Assembly (NCBI RefSeq): GCF_001705035.1
Contig: NZ_MCIG01000016.1
Coordinates: 1-47,053, forward strand
Source: Curtobacterium sp. UCD-KPL2560
GTDB taxonomy: Bacteria; Actinomycetota; Actinomycetes; Actinomycetales; Microbacteriaceae
DNA length: 47,053 nt
Reading direction: 5' to 3'
Shown: in pieces, positions 18,519 through 26,091 of the stretch
How the letters are laid out: each line of letters begins with the position of its first letter
Numbering within the stretch: the stretch's first letter is position 1
The notes under the pieces: generated by a model
What the model saw: only the letters and a program-made list of their open reading frames with translations
Told to the model about the DNA's origin: nothing
The model's database searches: none
Made by a program: the position numbers and the translations under genes

Positions 18519-18578
18519 TCACGCGCTGGGCGACACCTCACGCCCGTGTCGAGCCGTGAGCCGTCGCCCAGCGCGTGA
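18519..18578. terminator. Long inverted repeat between convergent genes (probable bidirectional terminator)
   Basis: TCACGCGCTGGGCGAC (18519-18534) and its exact complement (18563-18578) form 16-base arms; inside them CTCAC and GTGAG can also pair, making a cruciform-like structure. It lies between the ends of the ThrE gene (18477) and the DUF2795 gene (18642). Its sequence is unrelated to the seven-copy palindromic family. Confidence 0.72.
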
Positions 18579-18641
18579 GATCGGACGGCGTCCGCACGGG
18601 CGGGGGCGGCGGCGAGCCCCGGGCCCGCCGCCACGCGTGCG

Positions 18642-18836
18642 TCAGCCCGCGTCGGAGACGGCCTTCGAGACCGCCGTGGGAGCGTCGTAGTCGCGGTCCG
18701 GGATGTTCTTCAGGGCGTCCAGGACGTCGCCGTCGGCACCCTCCTGCTCGGCCTTCGACACGATGTCGTCCTTCGACGCCGGGTAGTCGATGCCGCTGAG
18801 GTACTTCTGGACCTGGATCGGGTTCGGTGCTGCCAT
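18642..18836 (-). CDS. DUF2795-family small protein
   Basis: A 64-residue protein that matches the DUF2795 pattern: PIQVQKYLSGIDYPASKDDIVSKAEQEGADGDVLDALKNIPDRDYDAP. Members are small, acidic and helical, common in actinobacteria, and of unknown function. The ATG at 18836 has GAAGGAGCC upstream (minus strand), a good ribosome-binding site. It has its own promoter region; no operon partner. Confidence 0.88.
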   Translation of the reverse strand: MAAPNPIQVQKYLSGIDYPASKDDIVSKAEQEGADGDVLDALKNIPDRDYDAPTAVSKAVSDAG

Positions 18837-18888
18837 GTCGGCTCCTTCGCTCGGAGACCCACTGAGTACGCGGGCACCCCTGCGCGCC

Positions 18889-18988
18889 GTCGCGGGCAGC
18901 GCGCTCAGCGGCTCAGCGCGCTCAGCGGCTCAGCCGTCCACGGGAGCGCCGACGGCCCATCGCTGGGCCGGTCGCGGGCAGCGCGCTC
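18889..18988. repeat. Short direct repeats in the DUF2795-TetR gap
   Basis: GTCGCGGGCAGCGCGCTC occurs at 18889-18906 and 18971-18988. Between them GCGCTCAGCGGCTCA is repeated in tandem at 18901-18915 and 18918-18932 (period 17). No coding potential is seen. This probably arose by slippage or small duplications. Confidence 0.7.
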
Positions 18989-18994
18989 CCCGAC

Positions 18995-19672
18995 TCAGAT
19001 CTCCCAGCTGCCGCCCTCGCGCCACGCCGAGAACCGGGCGGCAGCGGCGGGCTCGTACCGCTCCATCCACCCGCGCTCGAGCCGCGCCACGGCCCGGTCG
19101 AACGCGGCGACGAGGTCGAGGTCGGCACGCAGCAGCGCCTGCAGCTGGAGCCCCTCGTACAGGGCGATGAGCTGCTCCGCACCCCGCCGCGGGTCCATCG
19201 TGTGCGGGGCTCGACCGACCGCGACGTCGTGCTCCAGCCCACGCTTGATCTGCGCGTAGAACAGCTGGTAGCGCGAGCGCAGGTACGTCGCCATCGGGTG
19301 CGCGGGGTTGCCCGCGACGGACAGCAGGGCGACGAGCAGCCGCATGAGGGCGGGGTCCTCGGCGCTCGAGGCGACGATCGCACGGAGCAGGTCGACGGTC
19401 GACCCGTCGCCGACCTCGTGCGTGACCTCGTCCATCCGGGCGCCGTTCCACCGGTCGAGGGCCGCGAGCACGAGGCCGTCCCACGACGGGAAGTGCCGAC
19501 GGAGCTCCTCGAGCGGGATGTCCATGCGCTCGGCGACCAGGCCGGGGTGCGCCTCGTGGAAGGGCACGTCGCGCAACAGGTCGACCGTCGCCCCGACGAT
19601 CGTGATCCGCAGGTGCAGGGTGGCGGCCGCGGCGGCTGCCGCCTGCGTGTCCGCGCTGGTGTGTTCGAGCAT
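18995..19672 (-). CDS. TetR-family transcriptional regulator
   Basis: A 225-residue regulator with an unusual Ala-rich start. The DNA-binding region (ITIVGATVDLLRDVPFHEAH, then LVAERMDIPLEELRRHFPSWDGLVLAALDRW, about residues 23-75) fits TetR, with PLEELRRHFPSWDGL replacing the common ...TLYRHF-x-sKeeL. The C-terminal part is a helical ligand domain (TVDLLRAIVASSAEDPALMRLLVALLSVAG). The ATG at 19672 has CGGAGGG about 4 bases upstream. An inverted TGGACGT/ACGTCCA pair (19690-19713) upstream could be its operator. Target genes are not evident; the divergent small orphan gene is the nearest candidate. Confidence 0.85.
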   Translation of the reverse strand: MLEHTSADTQAAAAAAATLHLRITIVGATVDLLRDVPFHEAHPGLVAERMDIPLEELRRHFPSWDGLVLAALDRWNGARMDEVTHEVGDGSTVDLLRAIVASSAEDPALMRLLVALLSVAGNPAHPMATYLRSRYQLFYAQIKRGLEHDVAVGRAPHTMDPRRGAEQLIALYEGLQLQALLRADLDLVAAFDRAVARLERGWMERYEPAAAARFSAWREGGSWEI

Positions 19673-19823
19673 CGTGCCCTCCGTCGCCGTGGACGTCCTG
19701 TCCACCACGTCCATCCAACCGGTTCGGCGAGGGGTCAGCAGCCCCCCGCACGAGTGTCGGCATGTCGGGGGACAACGGGAGTCCTCCAGACGTCCGTGCA
19801 CCGCGCCGTGCGACCATCGGGAC

Positions 19824-20147
19824 ATGACTCCCGAGGACCCGATCGCCCAGGGGCTCGCCACCATGGCCTCGGCCGGCTTCGAGTTCGGCGGCGACGACGA
19901 GCAGGTCGCCCACGACGTCCGGACCATGTGGCAGCAGCTCGGTGCACCGACCGGTGCGTTCGCCGCGGCGGCCCGTGCGATCGCCGCCTTGCCCCAGCGT
20001 CCCGAGGTCCCGGTCGCCGAGCAGGCCCGGCGACGCGCCTTCGAGCGGGCCGTCGGCATCAACCCGGTCGAGGTGGAGCTCACCGCGGCCATGTCGGCAC
20101 GCGAACTGCTCGAACGCATGGCCGCACAGGTGGCCGCGGACTCCTGA
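19824..20147 (+). CDS. Small protein of unknown function
   Basis: A 107-residue predicted cytoplasmic protein with no signal peptide or membrane segment. It is Ala-rich and predicted helical; features include EDPIAQGLATMASAGFEFGG, VRTMWQQLGAPTGAFAAAARAI and ARRRAFERAVGINPVEVEL. I do not recognise the family. Coding is supported by a G/C-biased third position and a convergent context ending in repeat copy D. The start is the ATG at 19824; no clear ribosome-binding site is seen. It is divergent from the TetR gene, so it could be that regulator's target. Confidence 0.6.
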   Translation: MTPEDPIAQGLATMASAGFEFGGDDEQVAHDVRTMWQQLGAPTGAFAAAARAIAALPQRPEVPVAEQARRRAFERAVGINPVEVELTAAMSARELLERMAAQVAADS

Positions 20148-20176
20148 CGGGTCGCGGCCGGCGGACGCGACCCACG

Positions 20177-20224
20177 GACGGACGGGAGGCGCGGTGCCAG
20201 CCGGCACCGCGCCTCCCGTCCGTC
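20177..20224. repeat. Palindromic 3'-end element, copy D
   Basis: Perfect 22-base arms (20177-20198 and 20203-20224) around AGCC, with the same 48-base sequence as 27-74. It is centred between two convergent genes, 29 bases after one stop (20147) and 32 bases before the other gene's end (20257), where it can act as a bidirectional terminator. Confidence 0.88.
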
Positions 20225-20256
20225 CGTCCCCACGCGCGTCGCGCGGGTGGTGACGA

Positions 20257-21183
20257 CTACGGCGTCGGCATGCCGCCGTCGACGTGGAGCGTCTCGCCGA
20301 CCACGTAGGACGACTCGCCGCTCGCGAGGAACACGAACGCGGGGGCGAGCTCGGCCGGCTGTCCCCAGCGACCGAGGTAGGTCTGCTCGCCGGCGGAGGG
20401 CAGCGCCTCCGGCGGCTGGCCACCGGCGGGCTGCAGCGGCGTCCAGATCGGGCCCGGGGCGACCGCGTTGACGCGGATGCCCTTCGGCGCGAGCTGGGCG
20501 GCGAGGCCCTTGGCCATGTTGTTCACGGTCGCCTTCGTCGCGGCGTAGTGCACGAGGTGCGGCGACGGCGCGTACGCCTGGATCGACGTGGTGTTGATGA
20601 TCGTCGAGCCCGGCTTCAGGTGCGGGACCGCGGCCTTCGTGATGCGGAACGTGGCGTAGGCGTTCGTCTTGAAGGTCTCGTCGAACTCCTCGTCGGAGAT
20701 CTTCGTGATGTCGTCGACGTTCTGCTGCTTGCCGGCGTTGTTCACGAGGATGTCGAGCCCGCCGAGCTCGTCGACGGTCTTCTGCACGAGCTCCTCGCAG
20801 AAGGCGAGGTCGGTGATGTCCCCCGGGAGCGCGACGGCCTTGCGACCCGCAGCCTCGATGAGCCCGACGATGCGGTCGGCGTCCTCCTGCTCCTCGGGCA
20901 GGTACACGATCGCGACGTCGGCGCCCTCGCGTGCGTAGGCGATCGCGACGGCCGCGCCGATGCCCGAGTCGCCGCCGGTCACGAGCGCCTTGCGGCCCTG
21001 CAGACGGCCGGAGCCGCGGTAGGTGTCCTCGCCGTGGTCCGCGGGGACGTTCTTCGCCATCTCCTCGTCGGTCCCGGCACCCTCGAGGTACTGCTCGTCG
21101 GGCTTCTTGTCGGCGTACATCGCCGTCGGGTCCTGCATCGTGTACTGGTCCACCGCTGCCGCGTCGTTCTGCTGCTCCGTCAT
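20257..21183 (-). CDS. SDR-family oxidoreductase, YghA/GSP39-like
   Basis: A 308-residue classical short-chain dehydrogenase with the N-terminal extension of the YghA/general-stress-protein-39 group (MYADKKPDEQYLEGAGTDEE; ADHGEDTYRGSGRLQGR). The NAD(P) site is TGGDSGIG, the structural motif is NNAGK, and the catalytic residues are in TTSIQAYAPSPHLVHYAATK (Ser, Tyr, Lys). The tail VVGETLHVDGGMPTP is standard. Physiological substrate unknown; relatives are stress-induced. A paralogue lies at 46070-46957 in this window. Repeat copy D follows its stop. Confidence 0.92.
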   Translation of the reverse strand: MTEQQNDAAAVDQYTMQDPTAMYADKKPDEQYLEGAGTDEEMAKNVPADHGEDTYRGSGRLQGRKALVTGGDSGIGAAVAIAYAREGADVAIVYLPEEQEDADRIVGLIEAAGRKAVALPGDITDLAFCEELVQKTVDELGGLDILVNNAGKQQNVDDITKISDEEFDETFKTNAYATFRITKAAVPHLKPGSTIINTTSIQAYAPSPHLVHYAATKATVNNMAKGLAAQLAPKGIRVNAVAPGPIWTPLQPAGGQPPEALPSAGEQTYLGRWGQPAELAPAFVFLASGESSYVVGETLHVDGGMPTP

Positions 21184-21405
21184 GTCCCGCACGCTACGCA
21201 CGGGCGGACCCCGGCCCGCCCAGGCGGGTGTCCCCCGCGGTCGGGCACGGGCCGTGGGGCGCCCGGGGGGACGGGTCGTGGGGCGTCCCGGTGCCCGGCC
21301 GTGGCGCCCCCGGGTGACGTGTCCTCGAAGATCACGAACACGTGACGACCAGGACGCGATCCGGTAACACCTGTCGTCCTGCCGGTCGGCGCCCCGTACG
21401 GTCGA

Positions 21406-22245
21406 ATGGTGACCCTCCGGACCAAGCTGGCGCTCGGCGCTGCCCTGCTCGCCCTCACGGCGGGCTCGGTCGGCGTGGACGCCACCGGCATCGGCGGCGT
21501 GCCGTCCGCCCGTGCCGCCGAGGAACCGGCCGGTACCGCCACGACCTCGACCCCGTCCGTGTCCGTCTCGGCCGGCAAGCTGAAGCGGATCGACACGATC
21601 GAGCTCGGTGCCGAGTCGCTCGTGTTCCGCGACGACGACAAGACCGTCGCCGACGTCTCCATGCGCGACGCCGCGTCGACCGTCGACCTGCTCAACCGTC
21701 TGCTCGGCACCCCGTCCCGCACCCAGACCGCGGTCGGCGACGGCGGCGCGTGCTTCCCGTCCGGCACCACCTACACGTGGGGCGGGGCCGTGCGCGTCGC
21801 AGCCCTCACGACGCCCAGCACGCTCGGCAACGCGGTCGAGATCCGGGTGCTCCGGGACAGCGTCCGCTCGCGCACGGGCGCCGAGGTCGAGCTCACCGGG
21901 CCGGACGGCGTCCAGGTCGGCGACGACGTCGGGGACCGGCTGCAGGACGCGCCCCGCTCCGACAAGGTCTCCTTCGGGGACGGTGACGCCCGGGCCTGGC
22001 AGCTGCTGCTCGAGGCCGGGTGGGCACCGACCGCCGACGACCGCGCGGCCGAGGGACAGGGCCAGGCGGGCCAGGGCCAGGGCCAGGACCTGGACGAGAG
22101 CCAGGGTCAGGACGCGGGCGCGGGCGACGGGCACGGCACCGGCGACGACGAGTCCGGCACGAACGGTGTCTCGGCGCTGACGAACGGCACCGTGGTCAGC
22201 GTGCTCGGGTCACCGATGCCGGTGCACGCGCAGCGCTCCTGCTGA
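21406..22245 (+). CDS. Secreted protein with Gln/Gly-rich tail, unknown function
   Basis: A 279-residue exported protein. The signal peptide is MVTLRTKLALGAALLALTAG and cleavage is probably near ARA (residue 37). The central domain (residues 55-200) has no family I recognise (LKRIDTIELGAESLVFRDDD; CFPSGTTYTWGGAVRVAAL; AWQLLLEAGWAPTADDR). Residues about 210-245 are a low-complexity GQGQ-type segment, and the last residue is Cys; another Cys is in GGACFPSG, so a disulfide is possible. A -10-like TACGGT at 21397-21402 leaves six bases before the in-frame GTG at 21409, which may be the true leaderless start. Confidence 0.75.
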   Translation: MVTLRTKLALGAALLALTAGSVGVDATGIGGVPSARAAEEPAGTATTSTPSVSVSAGKLKRIDTIELGAESLVFRDDDKTVADVSMRDAASTVDLLNRLLGTPSRTQTAVGDGGACFPSGTTYTWGGAVRVAALTTPSTLGNAVEIRVLRDSVRSRTGAEVELTGPDGVQVGDDVGDRLQDAPRSDKVSFGDGDARAWQLLLEAGWAPTADDRAAEGQGQAGQGQGQDLDESQGQDAGAGDGHGTGDDESGTNGVSALTNGTVVSVLGSPMPVHAQRSC

Positions 22246-22305
22246 CGCCGGCGTCCGCGCCGTGTCCCCCGCGCACGGCGAGCCCCCGCCGCGGGCCGTG
22301 ACCCC

Positions 22306-23088
22306 TCAGACCCGGATGGTCGCGACCACCGGGAAGTGGTCGCTCGCCGCCCAGGTCTCCGGCCCGTCGTGGTCGATGCGCACGCGGTCCACGCCGGCCA
22401 CCCCACGCGTCATGACCCAGTCGATCCGCTCCCCGGAGTCGACCGGCGCGCGCCAGTCGTTGAACGTCGCGGTGCGGTCCCCGGGGTCACCCGCGGCGAG
22501 CCAGGCGTCCTGGTAGCCCGCGTCGGTGAACACGCGCCACGCCGGACCCGCGCCGGCCGGCTCGTTGCAGTCCCCGGCGAACACGTGGGGCCCGTCGAGC
22601 ACGCTGAGCCGCTCGACGACGAGGGCAGCGCTCCGGCGCCGGACGTCGTCGCCGTGGTCGTTCGGCTCGTGGTCGAAGTGCGAGGTCAGGAGCGTGAAGG
22701 CCTCCCCCTCGGCGTCGAGGAAGCGGGCGTGGTTCGCGATCCGCGGGTACAGGCTGCCCCACGTGTTCGAGACCGGCTCGTCGGGGGTGTCCGACAGCCA
22801 GAACGACCCCGTGTCGACCGGGCGCAGGCGGTCCCGCCGGTAGAACACCGCGGCGTGCTCCCCCGCGGTGCCGCCCTCGCGGCCCTGCCCGACGTCGTCG
22901 TGGTCGGGCAGCCCGGCGCGGAGGTCGTCCATCTGGTGGGCGAAGGCCTCCTGCACGCACAGCACGTCGGGGTCGTTGCGGCGGATCACGTCGAGGACCA
23001 GCGGCAGCCGGGCCGGCCAGTCGTGCCGGGGGTCCGGGTTCTTCACGTTGTAGGTCATCAGGGTGATCGGACGCGCGGCGTGGCTCAC
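22306..23088 (-). CDS. Endonuclease/exonuclease/phosphatase-family hydrolase
   Basis: A 260-residue protein of the EEP superfamily with all major motifs: MTYNVKNPD (Asn), CVQEA (metal-binding Glu), SHFDHEPND (His), AGDCNEPAG (Asp/Asn), RIDWVMTR and ASDHFPVVATI (Asp-His). It would cleave phosphodiester or phosphomonoester bonds; members include nucleases, inositol phosphatases and sphingomyelinases. No signal peptide, so it is cytoplasmic. It lies 26 bases after the ECF sigma gene and may be in the same transcript. Confidence 0.88.
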   Translation of the reverse strand: MSHAARPITLMTYNVKNPDPRHDWPARLPLVLDVIRRNDPDVLCVQEAFAHQMDDLRAGLPDHDDVGQGREGGTAGEHAAVFYRRDRLRPVDTGSFWLSDTPDEPVSNTWGSLYPRIANHARFLDAEGEAFTLLTSHFDHEPNDHGDDVRRRSAALVVERLSVLDGPHVFAGDCNEPAGAGPAWRVFTDAGYQDAWLAAGDPGDRTATFNDWRAPVDSGERIDWVMTRGVAGVDRVRIDHDGPETWAASDHFPVVATIRV

Positions 23089-23114
23089 CGGTCGAACCTA
23101 CCGAGGGACGTCTG

Positions 23115-23690
23115 TCAGGGCGTCAGGCAACGGCGGAGGGTCAGGACACCGTCGCGCGCCCGGGTCTTCGCGGTCCCGAGCGGGACGCCCAGCCGCTCGG
23201 CGAGCTCCGGGCCGCTGAGCTCGGAGAGGTGGCGCAGCACGACCGCCTCGCGCTGTCGGGGCGGGAGCGTCCGGACCGCGCGATGCAGGGCGATCCGGTC
23301 GAGCACGCCCTCGGCCCGCTCGACCGAGGCGTGGTCGACGAGCTCGACCGACCGGGCGCCGATGCGCAGGTCGCGCTGCCGGTCCGCCTGGCTCGTGCGC
23401 ACCCGGTCGATCGCCCGGCGCTGCGCGATCGTCCGGAGCCAGGCCACCACCGACCATCGCGGGTCGTAGCGGTCGGCGAGCTGCCAGACCTCGAGGAAGA
23501 CGTCCTGCACGACCTCCTCCGACTGCCACGGGTCGACGAGGTGGTGACGGACCCAGCGCTCGACGAGCGGGCGGAACCGGGCGTGCAGGCGGGTGAAGGC
23601 CTGGCGGTCACCGTTCGCGACGGCGGTCATCAGGGCACGCTCTTCGTCGCGGAGCGCGTGGAGTTCGGCGGACACCGTGACATTCCACAT
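23115..23690 (-). CDS. ECF-type RNA polymerase sigma factor (SigK-like)
   Basis: A 191-residue sigma-70 family protein. Region 2 is FTRLHARFRPLVERWVRHHL to RAIDRVRTSQ (about residues 30-100), with the promoter-melting motif WQSEEVVQDVFLEVWQLADRYDP. Region 4 is LPPRQREAVVLRHLSELSGPELAERLGVPLGTAKTRARDGVLTLRR (about 140-188), with a helix-turn-helix. SigK-like factors are normally held by a membrane anti-sigma factor encoded next door; none is seen here. The start is the ATG at 23690, though a GTG at 23675 is equally possible. Targets unknown. Confidence 0.88.
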   Translation of the reverse strand: MWNVTVSAELHALRDEERALMTAVANGDRQAFTRLHARFRPLVERWVRHHLVDPWQSEEVVQDVFLEVWQLADRYDPRWSVVAWLRTIAQRRAIDRVRTSQADRQRDLRIGARSVELVDHASVERAEGVLDRIALHRAVRTLPPRQREAVVLRHLSELSGPELAERLGVPLGTAKTRARDGVLTLRRCLTP

Positions 23691-23771
23691 TCCGTCGCGC
23701 TTCGGTGACGAACCGACGCGCGGTGGGACGACGGGGTCCCGGGACTTCCCCGGCGCCCTGTCGGCGGGCTG

Positions 23772-25277
23772 TCAGTTGATGCAGACGCCGTCCTTGCCGT
23801 AGCTCTGCGCGGCAGCGCTCGGTGCGGCGTCCGGACCCGCGGGCGTCTCCGGCTGCGCGGGAGCCGCGGCGGGCGCCGACTCCCCGGTCGCCGGGGTGTC
23901 GGACGCGGGGGCGTCGGGCGCGGCGGCCGTCTTGCCGTCGGTGCCGAGCACGAGCGTGACGCCGGTCACCGCGGCGGTGCGGACGGCGACGGCGCCGGGG
24001 ACGACCGCGGCCACGGCCTTCGCCTGGGCCTCCTGACCCGCGGGGTACTGCACCTGGGTCGTCTGCGTGGTGTCCGACGAGCCGGGGGTCCCGACCTGGA
24101 ACCCGCGGGCGGTCAGGTTCGCCCCGGCCGCCGCAGCCGCGCCCGTGACGCCGCTGCCGTTGCGCACCGTGACGGTCGTCGCGGCGGGCTCGGCGGCGGT
24201 CGCCTTCGTGTACTCCTCGGGCTCGCCCACCAGGCCCTGCACGAAGGCGGGCAGACCGACGGTGTCGACCTGGACGATCGACAGCGACGACCCACCGACC
24301 TTGATCGTCGGGGTGCCGAGGATCGGGATGGTCGCCGACTTGATGTTCCCCGGCCGCAGGTTGCGCATCTGCGTCGCGAGCGACACGAGGTCGGTGTCGG
24401 TCTGCACCGAGCCGCCGACGGCGCTGAGGATCGCGTTCATCTTGACGGGGTTGAGGAGGGTGCCGGCGGACAGGACCTTGCGGGCCTCCTGCGACAGGAA
24501 GTACTGCTGACGGACGCTGCGGTCCAGGTCGCCGTTCGGCAGCCCGTGCCGCTGGCGCACGAAGGACAGCGCCTGCTTCGCGTCGAGCGTCGAGTTGCCC
24601 TTCGGCAGGTCGACGCCGGAGTACGGGTCGCGCACGGCGTCGTTCAGGCACACGTCGACGGGACCGAGCTCCTTGACGACCTGGTAGAAGCCGAGCAGCG
24701 AGACCCGCACGTAGTGGTCGATCGTCAGGCCGCTGAGGTCCTGGATGGTCTGGATGAGGAGCTTCGCGCCACCGGTGTCGCCGCCGCCGTTGAGCGTGCC
24801 GTAGTAGAAGGCGCTGTTGAGCTTGCCCTTGCCGACGCCCGGGATCGGGACGTACGAGTCGCGGGGGAACGAGATCATCGTGGCCTGCGAGCCGTCGGCG
24901 CTGATGTGCAGCACGATCATCGTGTCGGTGTTCGTCGCCCCGCCGTCGGACTCGGTGCTGAGCTCCGCCATCTCCTCGGGCGTCGCGTTGTCCGGCCGGT
25001 GGTCGTCGCCCACGAGCAGGATGTTCTGCGCCCGGCCGTCGACGTCGTCCTCGTCGTCACCGGACGCCCGCGGGGCGATCGCGTCGATCTTGGTGATGCC
25101 GTTCGACAGGCTGGCGTACGCGAACGCCGCGTACCCGCCCGTCAGCGCCAACCCCATCGCGAGGACCCCGGCGACCGCGGGCAGGACGACCCCGCCCCCT
25201 CGCTTCTGGCGCCCGTGGCGCGGCGGCACGTGGCCGCGGCGGGCACGGCGCGTCGTCTGCTCCGGTTCGATGCTCAC
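23772..25277 (-). CDS. LytR-CpsA-Psr (LCP) cell-wall ligase with C-terminal LytR_C domain
   Basis: A 501-residue membrane-anchored enzyme that would transfer glycopolymers from lipid carriers to peptidoglycan. A basic cytoplasmic N-terminus leads to one membrane segment (VVLPAVAGVLAMGLALTGGYAAFAYA, about residues 30-55). The LCP domain (about 85-330) has NILLVGDDHRPD, TDTMIVLHIS, SFPRDSYVPIP and LNSAFYYG; these include the Asp and Arg residues that bind pyrophosphate. Residues 365-450 are a LytR_C domain (ATTVTVRNGSGVTGAA). The Pro/Ala-rich tail ends in GVCIN. It starts with GTG at 25277, six bases after a -10-like TATGGT, so it may be leaderless. Confidence 0.92.
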   Translation of the reverse strand: MSIEPEQTTRRARRGHVPPRHGRQKRGGGVVLPAVAGVLAMGLALTGGYAAFAYASLSNGITKIDAIAPRASGDDEDDVDGRAQNILLVGDDHRPDNATPEEMAELSTESDGGATNTDTMIVLHISADGSQATMISFPRDSYVPIPGVGKGKLNSAFYYGTLNGGGDTGGAKLLIQTIQDLSGLTIDHYVRVSLLGFYQVVKELGPVDVCLNDAVRDPYSGVDLPKGNSTLDAKQALSFVRQRHGLPNGDLDRSVRQQYFLSQEARKVLSAGTLLNPVKMNAILSAVGGSVQTDTDLVSLATQMRNLRPGNIKSATIPILGTPTIKVGGSSLSIVQVDTVGLPAFVQGLVGEPEEYTKATAAEPAATTVTVRNGSGVTGAAAAAGANLTARGFQVGTPGSSDTTQTTQVQYPAGQEAQAKAVAAVVPGAVAVRTAAVTGVTLVLGTDGKTAAAPDAPASDTPATGESAPAAAPAQPETPAGPDAAPSAAAQSYGKDGVCIN

Positions 25278-25283
25278 CCGGAA

Positions 25284-25289
25284 ACCATA
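25284..25289 (-). promoter_or_regulatory. Candidate -10 element of the LCP gene (leaderless start)
   Basis: TATGGT on the minus strand lies six bases before the GTG at 25277. The -35 region is weak (CTGTCC at 17-base spacing). The arrangement matches other genes here with a -10-like hexamer six to seven bases before the start. Confidence 0.4.
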
Positions 25290-25350
25290 ACGGCCCGTCG
25301 CAGAACGGACAGGGAAACCGCTGGGGATCGCCTGGCCGGCGCGACGGGAC

Positions 25351-25406
25351 CACCGACGGACGGGAGGCCCGTGGCGGCGCCGCCACGGGCCTCCCGTCCG
25401 TCGGTG
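25351..25406. repeat. Palindromic 3'-end element, copy E: a perfect 56-bp palindrome with a different core
   Basis: Positions 25351-25378 are the exact reverse complement of 25379-25406, with no loop. The outer arms (GACGGACGGGAGG/CCTCCCGTCCGTC) match copies A, B, D and G, but the centre is GGCCCGTGGCGGCGCC and not GGCGCGGTGCC. The outer flanks GGGACCACC and GTGTGGTCGCG match the flank motif of other copies. It lies 22 bases after the GntR stop and upstream of the LCP gene. Confidence 0.88.
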
Positions 25407-25428
25407 TGGTCGCGTCGCGACCCGCGCG

Positions 25429-26079
25429 TCAGTCGCGCGCCGGCAGCAGGTGGATCGCCTCCATCGCGAGCTCCGCCGCGATCGGGTCGACCGCGAGCAC
25501 GGCCGCGCGGAGCTTCGCGAGCTCCGGCAGGACCACCTCGGCGGGCACGAGTTCCGCGAGCTCGGGGACCCGCAGCCGGAACGCGAGCCCGTCCGTCGTC
25601 GCCCGGCAGAGCTGCGCGAGCGTCGGGTTCCCGCAGGCGTCCGCCCACAGCGCGTAGACGTCGGCGCCCTCGCGTGCGACCTGGTCCGCCTGGTCGCCCT
25701 CGACCCGCGCCGCCACGTCGTCGAGCATCGCGACGATCCGGTCGCGCTGGTCGTCGGTGCAGCGCGGCACCGCGAGCCGGACGACGCCGCCGTAGATCAC
25801 GCCGAGCGTGCGGTAGGCGTCGAGCAGCTCCTCCTTGGTCGGCGACGCGACGCGGGTGTAGCGGTTCGGCGCCATCTCGATCAGGCCGGCGCGGGCGAGC
25901 TCGGCGAGGGCTTCGCGGATCGGCGTCCGGGAGACCCCGAGCCAGGCGATCAGGTCGTCGTCGTTGAGCCGCTCGCCGGGTTCGAGCGTGCCGTCCATGA
26001 TGGCGTCACGGATCTTGTCCTGCACGGTGTCGCGGAGGAGCTTCCGCTCGGCGGCCGGCTGCGTGGAGGGTACGGGCAT
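25429..26079 (-). CDS. GntR-family (FadR/FCD) transcriptional regulator
   Basis: A 216-residue regulator. The winged helix-turn-helix is at residues 17-75 (LLRDTVQDKIRDAIMDGTLEPGERLNDDDLIAWLGVSRTPIREALAELARAGLIEMAPN). The FCD-type helical ligand domain follows (ELLDAYRTLGVIYGGVVRLAV; FRLRVPEL), although the metal-binding histidines typical of FCD are not clearly present. The ATG at 26079 is only 12 bases after the MMPL stop, so it is probably the second gene of the MMPL operon. Ligand and targets are unknown. Confidence 0.9.
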   Translation of the reverse strand: MPVPSTQPAAERKLLRDTVQDKIRDAIMDGTLEPGERLNDDDLIAWLGVSRTPIREALAELARAGLIEMAPNRYTRVASPTKEELLDAYRTLGVIYGGVVRLAVPRCTDDQRDRIVAMLDDVAARVEGDQADQVAREGADVYALWADACGNPTLAQLCRATTDGLAFRLRVPELAELVPAEVVLPELAKLRAAVLAVDPIAAELAMEAIHLLPARD

Positions 26080-26091
26080 GGGACCAGCGTG

